Below are positions 8,809 through 17,552 of a stretch of DNA of 64,000 bases, one piece after another. A program made the position numbers and the translations under genes. The notes beneath the pieces were generated by a model. The model had not been told where the DNA came from, ran no database searches, and saw nothing but the letters and a program-made list of their open reading frames with translations. The stretch is from Acidaminobacter sp964416305 (GTDB taxonomy: Bacteria; Bacillota; Clostridia; Peptostreptococcales; Acidaminobacteraceae), in contig CAYQDM010000013.1 of NCBI GenBank assembly GCA_964416305.1, forward strand, positions 1-64,000. The letters are read 5' to 3'. The first letter of the stretch is position 1, and the number at the start of each line of letters is the position of its first letter.

Positions 8809-8838
8809 ATTGTAATCTCGTCATGAACACAGGATCAA
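8809..8838 (-). promoter_or_regulatory. sigma-A-type promoter of the hyd maturation operon
   Basis: On the minus strand TTGATC (8838-8833) is 18 bases from TACAAT (8814-8809). It predicts a start near 8802 and a leader of about 160 bases. Confidence 0.55.
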
Positions 8839-8942
8839 GGAGGCTCCCGAAGGCTGACCTGGATCAAATGAACTCTGACAAGATTGATTGTTAATAGATT
8901 ATCAATAAAGGGGTAGTCTGTCAATGATTTTATTTAAGAACA

Positions 8943-8999
8943 AATGGAAGAAGGTGTCTGACGGTGTCTGACACCGTCTTTCAACCATTATCTTCCATT
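8943..8999. repeat. REP-like palindromic element with GGTGTCTGACACC core
   Basis: Outer arms AATGGAAGA (8943-8951) and TCTTCCATT (8991-8999) enclose GGTGTCTGAC (8953-8962) and the perfect palindrome GGTGTCTGACACC (8963-8975). A related palindrome occurs at 32356-32405. It sits downstream of the cysteine desulfidase gene. It may act as a terminator or be a dispersed extragenic repeat. Confidence 0.6.
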
Positions 9000-9036
9000 C
9001 AAAAGACGTCTATCTCTCTTTGCAGCCAAACAGCCT

Positions 9037-10392
9037 CTATCCCCTGGCAAAGGTCTCCTGAATATCCAGCACCACCGCATCAGCCAACTGCATACCTTGA
9101 CGGCTTAACCGTCCCAAATTGGAAATCGTATCTTCTATTGTCCGACCCACCAAACCATTTCCGGCCGGAACCCGTATACCGTCTCCCGCCAGCGCTGCAG
9201 TCTCAACCGCAGTCGAAGCCGCTGTCGCCAGCTTCAGTGCGCAGCCCAGCTTCGCGCCGTCACACACCATACCGCTGAGGTTTGCCATCATATTCGTCAT
9301 GGTGCTCTCCACAATTTCCGGATCCCGGGTGTCAAGCCACGCTATCGCCGCAGACGCGCCGGTAGCAGCCGCAATCCCGCAGCTGCACAGCGCTGACAGC
9401 CGGCCTATCTCGGCTTTGATGTAGCTGTTGATCAGATGGCTGAGTGCCAGAGCTCTGATCTGATCCGACCTGCCTGTGCCCTTTAACTCAAAATAGGCGA
9501 CCAGCGGCATTATAGCAGTAATGCCATTATTCCCACTGCCATTCGAACTCATGACCGGCAAATCCACACCAGCCATGCGAGCGTCAGAGGCGCCTGCAGT
9601 CATTGTCATGGCCAGTCTGGCCAGATCTTTCATCTGTCCATTCTTTGAAAACCTCTGTTTTAGAGCAAACGCCGTGCCAAGGCCGACCGGCGACGTCATG
9701 CCCACCTCCGCCATAGTCTGGTTCATAATGACACCCTCCAATAGAAATGCTAAAGGTTCAGTATCAATTTCATCAATCATCAACACCAAGTCCCGAACTT
9801 TCATGGTGTAGAAGCCTTCGAAACCTGTGATCGATTTCTCTGTCGCTGGACTCTTTTCCTCAATTTTCTCGAGGCAAATCCCATCCTTGATCACCTCGAC
9901 AATCCGGTCATGTTTTCCGCGAAGAGTTAATCTGGCATGGTGGGCTCTGTCCTCCGACCACTGCTCAGCCTGAATCAATACTTTTTCTGTAGTATCGATC
10001 AGCTCAATCCGAATTTTCCCCTCTGCCAGCCTTTCTCTGGCTGTCCTGATCTCCGCTTCAGACAAATGATTCAGAACGTCGAGGCCCCTCTCCGCGCTGG
10101 CACGGGCAGAACCTAACGCAGCAGCAAGATCCAGTCCGGCTTCCATAACCCCTGGCAGCATGACAGCAAAGCCGTTCTTATATATATTAGGGCTCACGCC
10201 TATGACAAGCTCACTCATGGAATTGTTTAAAACCTCTGAAACCTTGGCTGCAGCCAGCGCCACTGCCACAGGCTCTGTACAGCCCGCAGCGGGTTTGACC
10301 TCTTCACGCAGCAGCTCAACCACCCAGCGGTTTGTTTCTTCATTAACCAATACTATTTTATCATTTTCATTTTCTGTTATTGGAACATTCAT
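9037..10392 (-). CDS. cyuA: L-cysteine desulfidase / serine dehydratase-like Fe-S protein (CyuA/CdsB family)
   Basis: A 451-residue protein of the UPF0597/YhaM family, now assigned to Fe-S L-cysteine desulfidases that make pyruvate, sulfide and ammonia. Seen: KPAAGCTEPVAVALA near 35, VMSSNGSGNNG mid-protein, CSCGIAAATGA and MVCDGAKLGCALK, which together supply the cluster cysteines and substrate loop. The start ATG follows GAGGGGGAT. A sigma-54 promoter 64 bases upstream and paired operators behind it suggest control by the adjoining activator, as I recall for cdsB of Clostridioides difficile. L-serine dehydratase activity is the main alternative. Confidence 0.85.
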   Translation of the reverse strand: MNVPITENENDKIVLVNEETNRWVVELLREEVKPAAGCTEPVAVALAAAKVSEVLNNSMSELVIGVSPNIYKNGFAVMLPGVMEAGLDLAAALGSARASAERGLDVLNHLSEAEIRTARERLAEGKIRIELIDTTEKVLIQAEQWSEDRAHHARLTLRGKHDRIVEVIKDGICLEKIEEKSPATEKSITGFEGFYTMKVRDLVLMIDEIDTEPLAFLLEGVIMNQTMAEVGMTSPVGLGTAFALKQRFSKNGQMKDLARLAMTMTAGASDARMAGVDLPVMSSNGSGNNGITAIMPLVAYFELKGTGRSDQIRALALSHLINSYIKAEIGRLSALCSCGIAAATGASAAIAWLDTRDPEIVESTMTNMMANLSGMVCDGAKLGCALKLATAASTAVETAALAGDGIRVPAGNGLVGRTIEDTISNLGRLSRQGMQLADAVVLDIQETFARG

Positions 10393-10455
10393 GTTGCATC
10401 CCCCTCATCATTAGCGACACTTCAGCTTTAATTCACTATTTAACTATGGTAAGAC

Positions 10456-10470
10456 GCAAGAGTCATGCCA
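10456..10470 (-). promoter_or_regulatory. sigma-54 promoter of the cysteine desulfidase gene
   Basis: The minus strand reads TGGCATGACTCTTGC, an excellent fit to TGGCAC-N5-TTGC with the invariant GG and GC ten bases apart. It lies 64 bases upstream of the cyuA start and just after the terminator of the activator gene. Confidence 0.85.
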
Positions 10471-10471
10471 A

Positions 10472-10498
10472 TAAAAAAAACCGCTGTTTCCAACGGTT
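10472..10498 (-). terminator. terminator of the sigma-54 activator gene
   Basis: On the minus strand AACCGTTG pairs with CAGCGGTT around GAAA and is followed by a run of eight T. It separates the activator transcript from the sigma-54 promoter immediately downstream. Confidence 0.8.
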
Positions 10499-10520
10499 TA
10501 AAATGCTTCAATTAAATTAT

Positions 10521-10566
10521 TCTCATTTTGAGATTAAAATCCCAAGTATCAATTCTCATTTTGAGA
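10521..10566. promoter_or_regulatory. two identical upstream activator sites for sigma-54 control
   Basis: TCTCATTTTGAGA occurs at 10521-10533 and again at 10554-10566, exactly 33 bp apart (about three helical turns). Both are palindromic and lie 50-100 bp upstream of the sigma-54 promoter. They are the expected binding sites for the Fis-type helix-turn-helix of the activator encoded next door. Confidence 0.75.
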
Positions 10567-10580
10567 TTTTCCGATCTCAA

Positions 10581-12359
10581 TTACAACTTATAATCTTTAA
10601 ACTTCCTGTAAAGCGTCGCTCTGCTGATCCCCAGACGCGCGGTCATAGCTTCAATCCCGGCTTTAGACTTTCCATACACCTGAATCGCTCTTCGAATCTC
10701 TTCCGCCTCAAGTGCATTCAAGGATCGAATAACGGCCGTCTCCGCCTCGCTGCGCTCTGCGTCGAGGGTTACGCGCACCGCGGCCTCAAGGGACTCTGAA
10801 GGCACTGTATCCCCATAGAAAACACCTGCCCTGAGACGCTTTGGCAGATCTCCTGAACACAGAAATTTTCCTGCAGAAACATGCACCGCATACTCAATGG
10901 CATTTTCGAGTTCTCTTACATTTCCCGGCCACTCGTAACACTTCATTGCCTTCAAAGCATCCGGCTCAATCCCGTCTACTTTTTTGCCAATCCGCTGACT
11001 GTGCTTTTTCAGGAACATCCCTGCAAGGCTTTCCAAATCGCCAATTCTTTCTCTCAGCGGCGGTATATGGATGGGAATCACGTTTATGCGATAGTATAAG
11101 TCTTCTCTAAACTCACCGTCCCGGACCATTTCCTCAAGAGGCTTATTGGTGGCGGCGATCAGCCTGACATCTACCGGGATCGCCCCACGACCTCCAACCT
11201 TGTAAATCTGCTGGTCCTGGAGCACCCTCAATAGCTTTGCCTGAAGGTGCAGCGGCAAGTCGCCAATTTCATCAAGAAAAAGCGTACCGCGGTGGGCTTG
11301 CTCGAAACGCCCAATGCGCCCGCCGGTAACTGCCCCTGTAAAGGCACCTTCCTCATATCCAAAGAGCTCACTTTCCAGCAGCGCTTCAGGTATAGCCGCG
11401 CAGTTTACAGGGATAAACCCCCGGTCTTTTCTGTCACTTTCACTGTGAATGGAACGAGCAAACAGCTCTTTTCCCGTACCGCTTTCCCCTAAAATCAAAA
11501 CTGTCGATTTGCTCTTTGACACCCTTCTCGCCAAATCTATCGCTTCATTCAGGATTGGATCTTTGCCAAAAATATCTTCAAACTTCGTGGGCTGTTGTTC
11601 AGCGAACATTTTATTGAACCGGCGGATCACGTCTTTCAAAGGACTTAACTGCAGGACGTATCTGACAGTCTTGTCCGCATGCGTCACTGGGTGGACCTGA
11701 ATGGAGAACCTGCGCTTTTGACCTGCTTCGAGCTGTGTTCTGCCACTGTGAATGGCTTCCAAAACACCACTGCCCAAAATGTCATCAATGCCGGCACCTT
11801 CTGTCAACCCGTCCATCCATCTGCGTGCAGCATCATTCGCGCTGACCAGGATCCCCTCAGACGTCATGGATAAAATAGGCGTCTCTATGGCGTCTATCAA
11901 GACCTCCAGTTCCTTATTCCTTCGATTCTCAGCAACTTTCGAGGCGATCAGATTGCCCATCTTTTCAAGAAAATCCAGCAGCGCGCCACGGTGATTCAGC
12001 AGTTTGAGTTTTTCTTCTGAATCAAATGCAATCAGACCTATGACGCCAACAACAGTCCCCTCAACCAAAATGGGTGAGCAGACCTCCGCACTTTCTCTGC
12101 AGCGTTCCCGATCCGCACAGGACAGACATACTGCATCGCTGCCCGGGGACTCCACAATGTAGGGAATGCCATTTTGGACCGCTCTTTCAAAGACGGATCC
12201 TGCTGCAATTTTTTTGCCCACTTCCAGGCCATACTGACCGGTCCCCGCGACGCGAAGCCTCTGACGGTCGACTATAGTCGCCTCGACACCCAGCACACTG
12301 TGAATCGCCTGTACGACGTCCTGAAGCATTGGAGCAATTTCTGAGATCTCTGAATGCAA
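10581..12359 (-). CDS. sigma-54-dependent enhancer-binding activator (GAF-PAS-AAA+-Fis), CdsR-like
   Basis: A 592-residue activator. Residues 1-150 form a GAF-like sensor with the cluster C78-x2-C81-x5-C87-x6-C94, which could bind a metal or Fe-S centre. Residues about 150-240 look like PAS. The AAA+ domain has Walker A GESGTGKE (291-298), the sigma-54 contact GAFTGA (338-343) and Walker B GTLFLDEIGD (358-367). A Fis-type HTH closes the protein (GISRATLYRKFK). It probably drives cyuA from the TGGCAT/TTGC promoter through the two palindromes between the genes. Only 11 bases separate it from the HD gene upstream. Confidence 0.92.
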   Translation of the reverse strand: MHSEISEIAPMLQDVVQAIHSVLGVEATIVDRQRLRVAGTGQYGLEVGKKIAAGSVFERAVQNGIPYIVESPGSDAVCLSCADRERCRESAEVCSPILVEGTVVGVIGLIAFDSEEKLKLLNHRGALLDFLEKMGNLIASKVAENRRNKELEVLIDAIETPILSMTSEGILVSANDAARRWMDGLTEGAGIDDILGSGVLEAIHSGRTQLEAGQKRRFSIQVHPVTHADKTVRYVLQLSPLKDVIRRFNKMFAEQQPTKFEDIFGKDPILNEAIDLARRVSKSKSTVLILGESGTGKELFARSIHSESDRKDRGFIPVNCAAIPEALLESELFGYEEGAFTGAVTGGRIGRFEQAHRGTLFLDEIGDLPLHLQAKLLRVLQDQQIYKVGGRGAIPVDVRLIAATNKPLEEMVRDGEFREDLYYRINVIPIHIPPLRERIGDLESLAGMFLKKHSQRIGKKVDGIEPDALKAMKCYEWPGNVRELENAIEYAVHVSAGKFLCSGDLPKRLRAGVFYGDTVPSESLEAAVRVTLDAERSEAETAVIRSLNALEAEEIRRAIQVYGKSKAGIEAMTARLGISRATLYRKFKDYKL

Positions 12360-12370
12360 GGTACGCCCTC

Positions 12371-13102
12371 CTACTCGCCCATCTCCCGGTCCAGGGCATC
12401 GAAAAAGTCTTTCATGACAGCAGCCCGTTCACGGGCCAACGCCCTTCCCACTTCAGTTATAAGACGGTCAGGGATGTGTTTAAGTTTGATCATATATTCA
12501 ACGTTGGGAGTGTGGGCTTCCTGATTCAGGATTCTGCCGTTCTCGGTCAAATTTTCGGCGGTGTAGACTTCAAGATCGACCTTTCTGTACAGCCTCGCGC
12601 CTTCCTGTCCAGCCATCATAAACGTCCTTGCAATGCCAACTGCACCAATTGCATCCAGCTTGTCCGCATCATAGAGAATCGCCGCCTCCAGAGACGCGGG
12701 ACCTTGTCCGCTTCGGTAGCGATGCGTCACTATGGCCTTTTGAATCTCACCTATGATCTCCTCGCGAATCTCCATATGCTCAAGAATCTCTCTGGCCTTA
12801 ACAGCACCCACAATGGCGTGATCCGTCTTTCCGGTCAGATCCAGGTCTTCCTCTCGCCTCCCAATATCATGCAGCAACACGGCGGGAATCAGCACCTCAT
12901 AATTGACCTCCGGATAATTTGCGGCAATCTGGAGCGCCAACTTGTAAACACGTCTGACATGGTCAATATCATGGGCAGAACAGGATAAAGCCTCTTCCAC
13001 CATCATCCACAGTAAGTCTTCGTATTGCTGTTCGGTAATGCCTTTAATCTCGGCAGCAGGCAGCTGCGCCGTTTTTCTCTGTAAGGCTGTCATTTGGTTC
13101 AT
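12371..13102 (-). CDS. HD-domain phosphohydrolase
   Basis: A 243-residue HD-superfamily metal-dependent phosphohydrolase of the YedJ/YpgQ type. The metal ligands are visible as HDIDHVRRV (about 44), LLHDIGRRE (about 77), a later THRYR and DADKLDAIG (about 145). The substrate is unknown; relatives act on nucleotides. The ATG follows AGGAG. It precedes the sigma-54 activator closely and may share its transcript. No link to cysteine metabolism is evident in the protein itself. Confidence 0.85.
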   Translation of the reverse strand: MNQMTALQRKTAQLPAAEIKGITEQQYEDLLWMMVEEALSCSAHDIDHVRRVYKLALQIAANYPEVNYEVLIPAVLLHDIGRREEDLDLTGKTDHAIVGAVKAREILEHMEIREEIIGEIQKAIVTHRYRSGQGPASLEAAILYDADKLDAIGAVGIARTFMMAGQEGARLYRKVDLEVYTAENLTENGRILNQEAHTPNVEYMIKLKHIPDRLITEVGRALARERAAVMKDFFDALDREMGE

Positions 13103-13168
13103 GCCGATGGTCTCCTAACTCACAATTGACAAGATGATGGCACTGCTGTTAAAAAGCTGGATGCGCCC

Positions 13169-14200
13169 TTATTTTAAATACGCCTCTTCCACAGCATCAA
13201 ATATAGCTTTCCGAGCGGCGTCGACGCGATCTGACTGTTTATAGCCATCGTCACCGGCGACTTTCTTAAAAGCTTCAAACGCGTCATAAATCGGGCTCTC
13301 CGGATTAAAAGCGTGAGATTCATAAAATGCAATGCGCTCTTCACTCATAGCCTTTGTGTCATAGGCATAGACGGGTGTATTATTGCCGCCGTATACCAAC
13401 GCGTTCATCATCATGACAAAATACTGCTGAAGTCTTTGATGCGAACCGTCCAGTTCAGCGGACAACGCTTCATCTTGAGCGTCGTACAACAGTGATTCTG
13501 CGGTTGTCACTCTTTCCCACATTTCATCCAGAGGAATCACCATGGCAGCATCACTGAAGGTTTTCGCGGACAACTCTCTCGCCATGAGTTTCAGATAAGC
13601 TAAATACCACTCACCAATTTGAGACTCATAGGCCAAATACCGGTCGTAATCGACCACCAGATAATACATGCCTTCTTGAGTCTCAATGGTATAAAAGGCG
13701 TCAATGTAACCCTGAATTTCTTCCGCAAGGGCTTCATCACCTATACTGACCGGATCACCCATGAGTTTGGTCAGATCAGCTTTAGTAAAGATCTTGTCCT
13801 CATAGAGTTTTGACGCCAAGGCATCACTTACGCCTCCAAACCGGTCATCCTGTTCCAGTGCTTTCAACTGCGCAGTTTCAAAAGAACTCAGCAGACGCTC
13901 TGCATAAACAGGTGACAAGGCATCAATCTTGTCCGCCAGAATTGCGGCAAGTTCATCTACCCCTTCTCTGCCTGGATATTCAGAAATGGATTGATTAAAG
14001 GCTTCAAGAATTTGCTGCTGCTCAGTTTCACTCAAACCTGACGGCGTTTCAACCGCTGGCGACTCGACTTCATTTGGCGGTGTCTCAACCGGCGGCGTTT
14101 CTGTAGTGTTCCCGCAGCCCGTTAGCGCCGCCAAAGAAAGCAGTGACACTGCCATAACAGTTATCATTTTTCGGTTCTTGTATTTTTTAAAAGTCAACAT
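13169..14200 (-). CDS. lipoprotein of unknown function
   Basis: A 343-residue secreted lipoprotein. It has a basic N terminus, a hydrophobic stretch and the lipobox LAALTGC, then a Pro/Glu/Thr-rich linker (TETPPVETPPNEVESPAVETP). The remaining roughly 280 residues are acidic and helical-looking with no motif I recognise. The start ATG follows AAGGAGG. It is likely anchored outside the membrane. Function unknown. Confidence 0.75.
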   Translation of the reverse strand: MLTFKKYKNRKMITVMAVSLLSLAALTGCGNTTETPPVETPPNEVESPAVETPSGLSETEQQQILEAFNQSISEYPGREGVDELAAILADKIDALSPVYAERLLSSFETAQLKALEQDDRFGGVSDALASKLYEDKIFTKADLTKLMGDPVSIGDEALAEEIQGYIDAFYTIETQEGMYYLVVDYDRYLAYESQIGEWYLAYLKLMARELSAKTFSDAAMVIPLDEMWERVTTAESLLYDAQDEALSAELDGSHQRLQQYFVMMMNALVYGGNNTPVYAYDTKAMSEERIAFYESHAFNPESPIYDAFEAFKKVAGDDGYKQSDRVDAARKAIFDAVEEAYLK

Positions 14201-14293
14201 TGTAAAACCTCCTTATAACCAAAGTCTACCATGTGAATCTTAAGCAGACCTTGATTAAAGATTACAAAAGGACGCCAAATAATTCCTGTCCAA

Positions 14294-14953
14294 TTAGTAT
14301 GACTCGTCCTCGTCTTCTTCCATTTCAAATTCATAGTCGCTCATTTCAGCTACTTTTGTCTCAATTTCTTCCTCTGTATAGCCGAGGACAGTCATTTTCC
14401 TCAAACAAAGTGCCACAAACTCGTCTAGACCAAGGCGCTCAACAAAATTTCTCGTTTTTTCATAGACCTTTAAGCCTAACCATTCTTTCCAGGGCATAAT
14501 TTCAAGCCCAAATGGCTCATCGGTCCCTTCCTCAATGCCAAAGACATCAAATGGGTAGCGTCCGACATATTCATTGGTCAGCTGTGCCAGGAACATATAG
14601 ACTGGCGGCTCAGACGTTTCCGGTTCCAAGGTCATCAGGTGCTGATAGACTTGCCTCAACTGGTCAACGACTTTATCCGGTTCTTTAAAAGTACCATACA
14701 GCTTTTTCTCAATTGCCTTAAACTCAATTGATTTCAGGCATGCTTGAAAAGTTTCCGGAATTTGATACTCTGACTTTGTTTCAGAAGCTGCTTCTTCAGA
14801 GCCAGCTTCCGAGAAAATGCCTCTCTCAGCCGCTACGGCTTTTGCCGCTTCCAATGCCTCCTCTGTATAATCCTCATATTGAATCCAGATCACCTCGCGA
14901 AGCTGATCATCTGTCATTTTTTCCATCCGTGCCAAAAAAGGATTTTGCGCCAT
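14294..14953 (-). CDS. acidic cytoplasmic protein of unknown function
   Basis: A 219-residue strongly acidic protein ending in EMEEDEDES-type sequence. No signal peptide or membrane segment. The N-terminal part (TDDQLREVIWIQYEDYTEEALEAA) resembles short helical repeats seen in several Firmicute proteins with DUF-type names, but I cannot place it. A good ribosome site (GGGAGG) precedes the ATG. It probably has its own transcript. Confidence 0.65.
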   Translation of the reverse strand: MAQNPFLARMEKMTDDQLREVIWIQYEDYTEEALEAAKAVAAERGIFSEAGSEEAASETKSEYQIPETFQACLKSIEFKAIEKKLYGTFKEPDKVVDQLRQVYQHLMTLEPETSEPPVYMFLAQLTNEYVGRYPFDVFGIEEGTDEPFGLEIMPWKEWLGLKVYEKTRNFVERLGLDEFVALCLRKMTVLGYTEEEIETKVAEMSDYEFEMEEDEDESY

Positions 14954-15075
14954 TGCTAAAACCTCCCGAATTTTTTTGAAACCCTTCTTCTATTATAAAC
15001 TAAGCTGGAGTGTCCAGCAAATTCTAAAACTAAACATATATATCGAGCATGCGCCCTACCGGACCCACCCATAAG

Positions 15076-15104
15076 AAAAAGGGGTCCAAAGTCGGACCCC
15101 TTTT
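15076..15104 (-). terminator. terminator of the alanine/Na+ symporter gene
   Basis: A perfect stem, AAAAGGGGTCC with GGACCCCTTTT, around a six-base loop. It is T-rich on the minus strand and lies 34 bases past the symporter stop. It could also work on the plus strand. Confidence 0.8.
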
Positions 15105-15137
15105 GCGGGATGATACGGTTTACTACTGTCAGAGTAT

Positions 15138-16610
15138 TTACTTCGCTTTTTTAAGCGCTTTTCTCTTATTGATGGCATCCCAAACTTCTGCATTTTTTAA
15201 GCCAAGTTTCTTAGGATCAAAGGAAGGTTTTACGATACCAGCTTTGAGCTGATCTTCGTAGTCCTTGAGAACAAGAAGTCCAGGCTTAGTCATGATGATA
15301 ATGCCTATGATGTTGAGCCATGCCATCATACCAACCGCGATGTCACCAAGACCCCAAGCAAGGTCTGCAGTACGGATCGTGCCATAGAATGTCATGAAGA
15401 GGAAAATGATCATAGCGCCGTGGAATACGGTCTTCTGATTCATTTTGGAGCCTCTGAACAAATAGGCAATTGCAGATTCTGAGTAGTAATAGTAAGCCAT
15501 CAAAGTTGTGAAAACGAAGAAGAATAATGCAATGGCTACGAAACCGGATCCGAATCCTGGAATCAGAGTATCAACGGCCATTTGCGTATACGCAGGACCA
15601 TATTGTACGCCCGGAATGTTCTCAACAATAAATGTTCCATCCGGTCTGACCGTGTTGTACATGCCAGTGATCAGAATCATAAATGCAGTTGCGGAACAAA
15701 CGAAGAGTGTGTCGACATAGACAGAGAATGCCTGAACGAGGCCTTGCTCTGCAGGGTGATCAACTTCAGACGCTGCAGCAGCCATAGGACCAGTGCCCTG
15801 ACCGGCTTCGTTGGAGTAAACGCCGCGCTTGACGCCCCACATGATCGCAGTACCGAGAATAGATCCGAACGCAGCATCCATACCGAAAGCTGAGCGGAAG
15901 ATAAGAGCAATAACGCCAGGAAGCTGGCCAATATTAACAACGATAATAATAAGAGCGATAATGATATAGCCGATCGCCATAAAAGGAACGATCAATTCAG
16001 CAGTTTTACCAATCCGCTTGACGCCACCGAAGATGATAAGCGCAAGAACCGCAACGAGACCAGCGCCTGTGACAGCTGCTGGAATACCAAACGCATTGGT
16101 CAGAGCTGTTGCGATACTGTTGGATTGAACGCCCGGAAGGAAAAGGCCGCAGGAAACAACGACAGCAACAGCAAAGACCATACCATACCATTTAGCATTG
16201 AGTCCTTTTTCAAAATAGTATGCAGGACCGCCGCGATATTCGCCGTTGACTTCTTCTTTCCAAACTTGTGCTAATGCCGCTTCGATAAAAGCTGAGCCTG
16301 CGCCGAGGAATGCGATTGCCCACATCCAGAATACTGCGCCAGGACCGCCCATTGCAATTGCAGTTGCGACACCGGCAATATTACCTGTGCCGACACGGCC
16401 GCCGAGTGCCATTGCAAAACTCTGGAAGGATGAAACCCCTGTGTCTGAAGCTTCGTTGCCGATCAGCAGCTTGATCATGCGTTTAAAATGTCGAACTTGA
16501 GGAAATCTCATGAGAACGGAGAAGTAGACGCCTGCGCCGAGGCAAAGATATACGAGTGCGTTGGACCAGATTATACCATTCGCCGCATTGACTATAGCCA
16601 TTAAATCCAA
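15138..16610 (-). CDS. alanine or glycine:Na+ symporter (AGCS family)
   Basis: A 490-residue inner-membrane symporter for alanine or glycine driven by Na+. Family signatures: FQSFAMALGGRVGTGNIAGVATAIAMGGPGAVFWMW near the N terminus and GVKRGVYSNEAGQGTGPMAAA in the middle, with about ten hydrophobic segments. The start is placed at a TTG, seven bases after AGGAGG; the ATG four residues later is too far from that site. Monocistronic, with a clear terminator. Confidence 0.93.
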   Translation of the reverse strand: MDLMAIVNAANGIIWSNALVYLCLGAGVYFSVLMRFPQVRHFKRMIKLLIGNEASDTGVSSFQSFAMALGGRVGTGNIAGVATAIAMGGPGAVFWMWAIAFLGAGSAFIEAALAQVWKEEVNGEYRGGPAYYFEKGLNAKWYGMVFAVAVVVSCGLFLPGVQSNSIATALTNAFGIPAAVTGAGLVAVLALIIFGGVKRIGKTAELIVPFMAIGYIIIALIIIVVNIGQLPGVIALIFRSAFGMDAAFGSILGTAIMWGVKRGVYSNEAGQGTGPMAAAASEVDHPAEQGLVQAFSVYVDTLFVCSATAFMILITGMYNTVRPDGTFIVENIPGVQYGPAYTQMAVDTLIPGFGSGFVAIALFFFVFTTLMAYYYYSESAIAYLFRGSKMNQKTVFHGAMIIFLFMTFYGTIRTADLAWGLGDIAVGMMAWLNIIGIIIMTKPGLLVLKDYEDQLKAGIVKPSFDPKKLGLKNAEVWDAINKRKALKKAK

Positions 16611-17088
16611 ATAAATTCCTCCTTCAGTTTGACAGTTTGTCTGGTTTAGTTCATCCCGCAATTCACTAAACCTGTTATCATGTTATCAAAGCGGTGAAAC
16701 TGTGTCAATTCAAAGGATTCATCTGTCTGAAAATTCACAGGGGATTTCCTCATGTTTTTTAAGTTTTTATGCGTTTTTTTGATGTTTTTCAAAATTCAAA
16801 AACCATCAACTTGTAGTTAATTCATAATTTTTTAATCATTCGAATAATTCGATTGACCAAAGTCCTTTTTTATTATTCGTTTCTTTTTTTAGTTTAACCA
16901 ATTTGTAACCACTTATATTTTAGTTCCAAAATAATTATTTCGATTCTACACAATAATGTTTCAGTTGTTCACCTTGCTATACAATTTGCACCGTTACAAA
17001 TATTTAATAATTTCGACAAAATTATTGATCTCAGTTATAGAAACCACACTAAAACGGCTAAAACAAGCCAATGATCACGTTTGTAGAC
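16611..17088. other. AT-rich intergenic region without a gene
   Basis: About 480 bases between the symporter start and the Nudix stop. Strongly AT-rich with long T runs. Near 16733 the minus strand reads GTGAATTTTCAGACAG, a partial match to the CodY box. I see no coding frame with a ribosome site. It presumably holds the symporter promoter. Confidence 0.5.
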
Positions 17089-17520
17089 CTACTCGCCAAT
17101 CTTCCACAAAGCAGCTTCTCTATTGAGACCCGGAATAATTTTCTTTGTGCCAATGCGGTCAAAACTGACCCATTCCCATTCAAGATGCTCATCACTCAAA
17201 ATAACGTTCATGTCTTCATCCACCAAAGTACATAAGAAAGTAATCCCAACAACTTGAGTGTCGGCATCCCGCTTTGCGTCAAATACATTCAAAGGCCTGC
17301 CAACACTGATTCTCAGACCGGTTTCTTCAAAGACTTCTCTCTTGACCGCGTCCTCATAACACTCACCCAAGTTCATCCGGCCACCCGGGAGTTCCCAGAA
17401 TCCATGTTCCCCTTTACTCGGACGACTCCTCAACAGAAGGAGAATTTTACTATGATGAAAAATTGCCGCTCTCAGAGCAATGCCAAATCCTACTTCTTGT
17501 TGATTCTGAGCCTCGATCAT
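17089..17520 (-). CDS. Nudix hydrolase
   Basis: A 143-residue Nudix-family pyrophosphatase. The Nudix box GX5EX7REVXEETG is intact within GGRMNLGECYEDAVKREVFE. Substrate unknown; MutT-type oxidised nucleotides are a plausible guess given its place just downstream of msrB (32 bases). It may share that transcript. Confidence 0.9.
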   Translation of the reverse strand: MIEAQNQQEVGFGIALRAAIFHHSKILLLLRSRPSKGEHGFWELPGGRMNLGECYEDAVKREVFEETGLRISVGRPLNVFDAKRDADTQVVGITFLCTLVDEDMNVILSDEHLEWEWVSFDRIGTKKIIPGLNREAALWKIGE

Positions 17521-17552
17521 AACGACCTCCTATTGTCCGTCTATTTTTTTGA

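Noticed and set aside
16720..16750. CodY box upstream of the AGCS symporter
   Set aside because: Only part of the consensus matches and the region is very AT-rich, so chance is likely.
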